Assembly (NCBI GenBank): GCA_019454705.1
Contig: JACFNS010000018.1
Span: 1 to 15,375, forward strand
Length of the DNA stretch: 15,375 bases
Direction: 5' to 3'
Source of the DNA: Taibaiella sp.
GTDB lineage: Bacteria; Bacteroidota; Bacteroidia; Chitinophagales; Chitinophagaceae
A program made the position numbers and the translations under genes. The notes beneath the pieces were generated by a model. The model worked only from the letters and a program-made list of their open reading frames with translations, was not told the origin of the DNA and did not search any database. Shown one piece after another: positions 14,385-15,375 of this stretch (the first letter of the stretch is position 1; each line of letters begins with the position of its first letter).

Positions 14385-14392
14385 TACCTTTG
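14385..14392 (+). promoter_or_regulatory. -7 promoter box for the gene at 14412 (TACCTTTG)
   Basis: Exact match to TAnnTTTG. It ends 19 bases before the TTG at 14412, supporting that unusual start. No TTG is present at the -33 position; the octamer tract occupies it with TTA (14362-14364). Confidence 0.6.
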
Positions 14393-14411
14393 CAGCTTAA
14401 GCATTGCCACA

Positions 14412-15375
14412 TTGACAGCGCCCGTACTATTAATAACACCCCCGTTTACACAGCTCAATACGCCGTACCCGGCTACAGCTTACCTTAAGGGTTTCCTGAA
14501 TACCAAAGGCATCGCCTCTGTTCAGGCTGATATGGGTATTGAAGTGACGCTGGCATTATTCAGCAAAGATGGGTTAAGACAGCTGTTTGCACGGGTAGAT
14601 GCCGGTAAGGAGTGGAGCGAAAACGCACAGCGCATCCTGGTTTTGCAGGATGATTATATCAATACCATAGACGCAGTCATACATTTTTTGCAGGGCAAAG
14701 ACCCTACACTGGCGCATCTTATCTGCAAGCGCGATTTCCTGCCCGAAGCCAGCCGTTTTGCGCAGCTCGATGGCCTTGACCTGGTATTCGGCAGTATGGG
14801 CATACAAGACAAAGCCAAACACCTGGCTACCATGTACCTCGAAGACCTGTCGGATTTAATACAGGAATGTGTGGATAGCCATTTTGGGTTCAGCCGCTAT
14901 GCCGAAAGGCTGGGGCGCAGTGCCAATAGCTTTGACGAATTGCACGAGGCGCTGCAGCAACCGTACAGCTATATAGATACGTTGCTGGCAGATATACTGG
15001 GCAAGAGAATGGCTGACGTGCAGCCACGCATGGTTGCATTGTCTGTCCCATTCCCTGGTAATTTGTTTGCCGCTTTCCGTTGCGGGCAATGGCTGAAGCA
15101 GCATTACCCGGCTGTAAAGGTGGTGATGGGTGGTGGCTTCCCTAATACAGAACTGCGTTCGCTGTCCGACGCGCGTGTGTTTGAGTATTTCGATTTTATT
15201 ACGCTGGATGATGGTGAAACACCAATAGAGCAATTGCTGCAACATCTGGACGGCAACTGTACGATAGAAGAGTTGAAACGCACCTATGCATTGGTAAATG
15301 GCAAGGTGGTGTATTTCGACAATCCTTCCTGCAAAGATTATAAACAAGGGCAGGTAGGTACGCCTGATTACAGCG
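14412..15375 (+). CDS. Probable B12-binding-domain radical SAM protein, N-terminal 321 codons
   Basis: The reading frame runs open from a stop at about 14379 to the window end. The first possible usual start is the TTG at 14412, 20 bases after a good -7 box; no ATG or GTG lies upstream in frame. The N-terminus VLLITPPFTQLNTPYPATAY (5-24) followed by LKGFLNTKGI is the pattern I associate with a Bacteroidota family of long B12-binding radical SAM proteins of unknown function. A Rossmann-like segment, VALSVPFPGNLFAAFRCGQW followed by a VVMGGG turn (about 205-240), fits a cobalamin-binding-type domain, but it lacks the DxHxxG histidine motif, so cobalamin may not be bound in the classical way. 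The CxxxCxxC cluster motif would lie beyond the window, so the radical SAM call is not proven here. Confidence 0.7.
   Translation, partial: MTAPVLLITPPFTQLNTPYPATAYLKGFLNTKGIASVQADMGIEVTLALFSKDGLRQLFARVDAGKEWSENAQRILVLQDDYINTIDAVIHFLQGKDPTLAHLICKRDFLPEASRFAQLDGLDLVFGSMGIQDKAKHLATMYLEDLSDLIQECVDSHFGFSRYAERLGRSANSFDELHEALQQPYSYIDTLLADILGKRMADVQPRMVALSVPFPGNLFAAFRCGQWLKQHYPAVKVVMGGGFPNTELRSLSDARVFEYFDFITLDDGETPIEQLLQHLDGNCTIEELKRTYALVNGKVVYFDNPSCKDYKQGQVGTPDYS

Noticed and set aside
14856..15347. Minus-strand open frame of 163 codons
   Set aside because: It lies opposite the long open frame from 14412, whose product has recognisable motifs; the minus-strand product has none and is rich in Gln/His as expected of a shadow.

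Overview
The window reads as a chromosomal, mostly housekeeping segment of a member of the Bacteroidota, most likely from the Chitinophagaceae or a close relative. The reasons are: a type IX secretion C-terminal sorting domain, a DUF3822-rsmD-coaD block, a YtxJ-type bacillithiol-associated protein, a Bacteroidota-style UbiA prenyltransferase next to maf, start regions without Shine-Dalgarno sequences, and repeated matches to the Bacteroidota sigma-factor -7 box TAnnTTTG. No tRNA, rRNA, transposon, phage gene or CRISPR array was seen. No gene-free stretch exceeds 300 bases; the longest is the 214 bases at 13496-13709.

Layout. 1-1836 (minus strand): DUF3822 protein, rsmD, and coaD cut by the window edge, apparently one operon. 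A compact divergent promoter region follows, then a MATE exporter (1975-3306, plus), which meets ytxJ (minus) tail to tail. ytxJ and fabD diverge from a 139-base region built of mirrored 8-base repeat tracts. fabD ends at a perfect palindromic hairpin. A GyrI-like ligand-binding protein comes next and abuts, tail to tail, a LytS/LytT-type two-component operon (kinase 5986-7062, regulator 5288-5983). Divergent from the kinase is a secreted class-C beta-lactamase-like serine hydrolase with a type IX sorting domain; direct repeats between them have the geometry expected of LytTR binding sites. A GAAA-loop hairpin separates it from a YeiH-family transporter. Then come a Nudix hydrolase, pyrE (divergent from the Nudix gene over only 41 bases), a UbiA prenyltransferase overlapping maf, a small lipoprotein, a small membrane protein, a GNAT acetyltransferase, and the first 321 codons of a large protein that resembles B12-binding-type radical SAM proteins.

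How genes work together. coaD (coenzyme A), fabD (fatty acid synthesis), pyrE (pyrimidines), rsmD (ribosome modification) and UbiA (membrane prenyl lipid) are core metabolism. The kinase/regulator pair and the secreted hydrolase look like a local sensing and cell-surface unit.

Most unusual signals: (1) tracts of degenerate octamers (ATTRNYNN) in three intergenic regions, in two of which the -7 promoter box follows the last octamer exactly in register; (2) the 9-base direct repeats at 21-base spacing before the LytS/LytT operon; (3) a coaD whose last third neither looks like CoaD nor has the local base composition; (4) an RsmD with GPPY where DPPY or NPPY is expected. I see no clearly new multi-gene defence or mobile system here.
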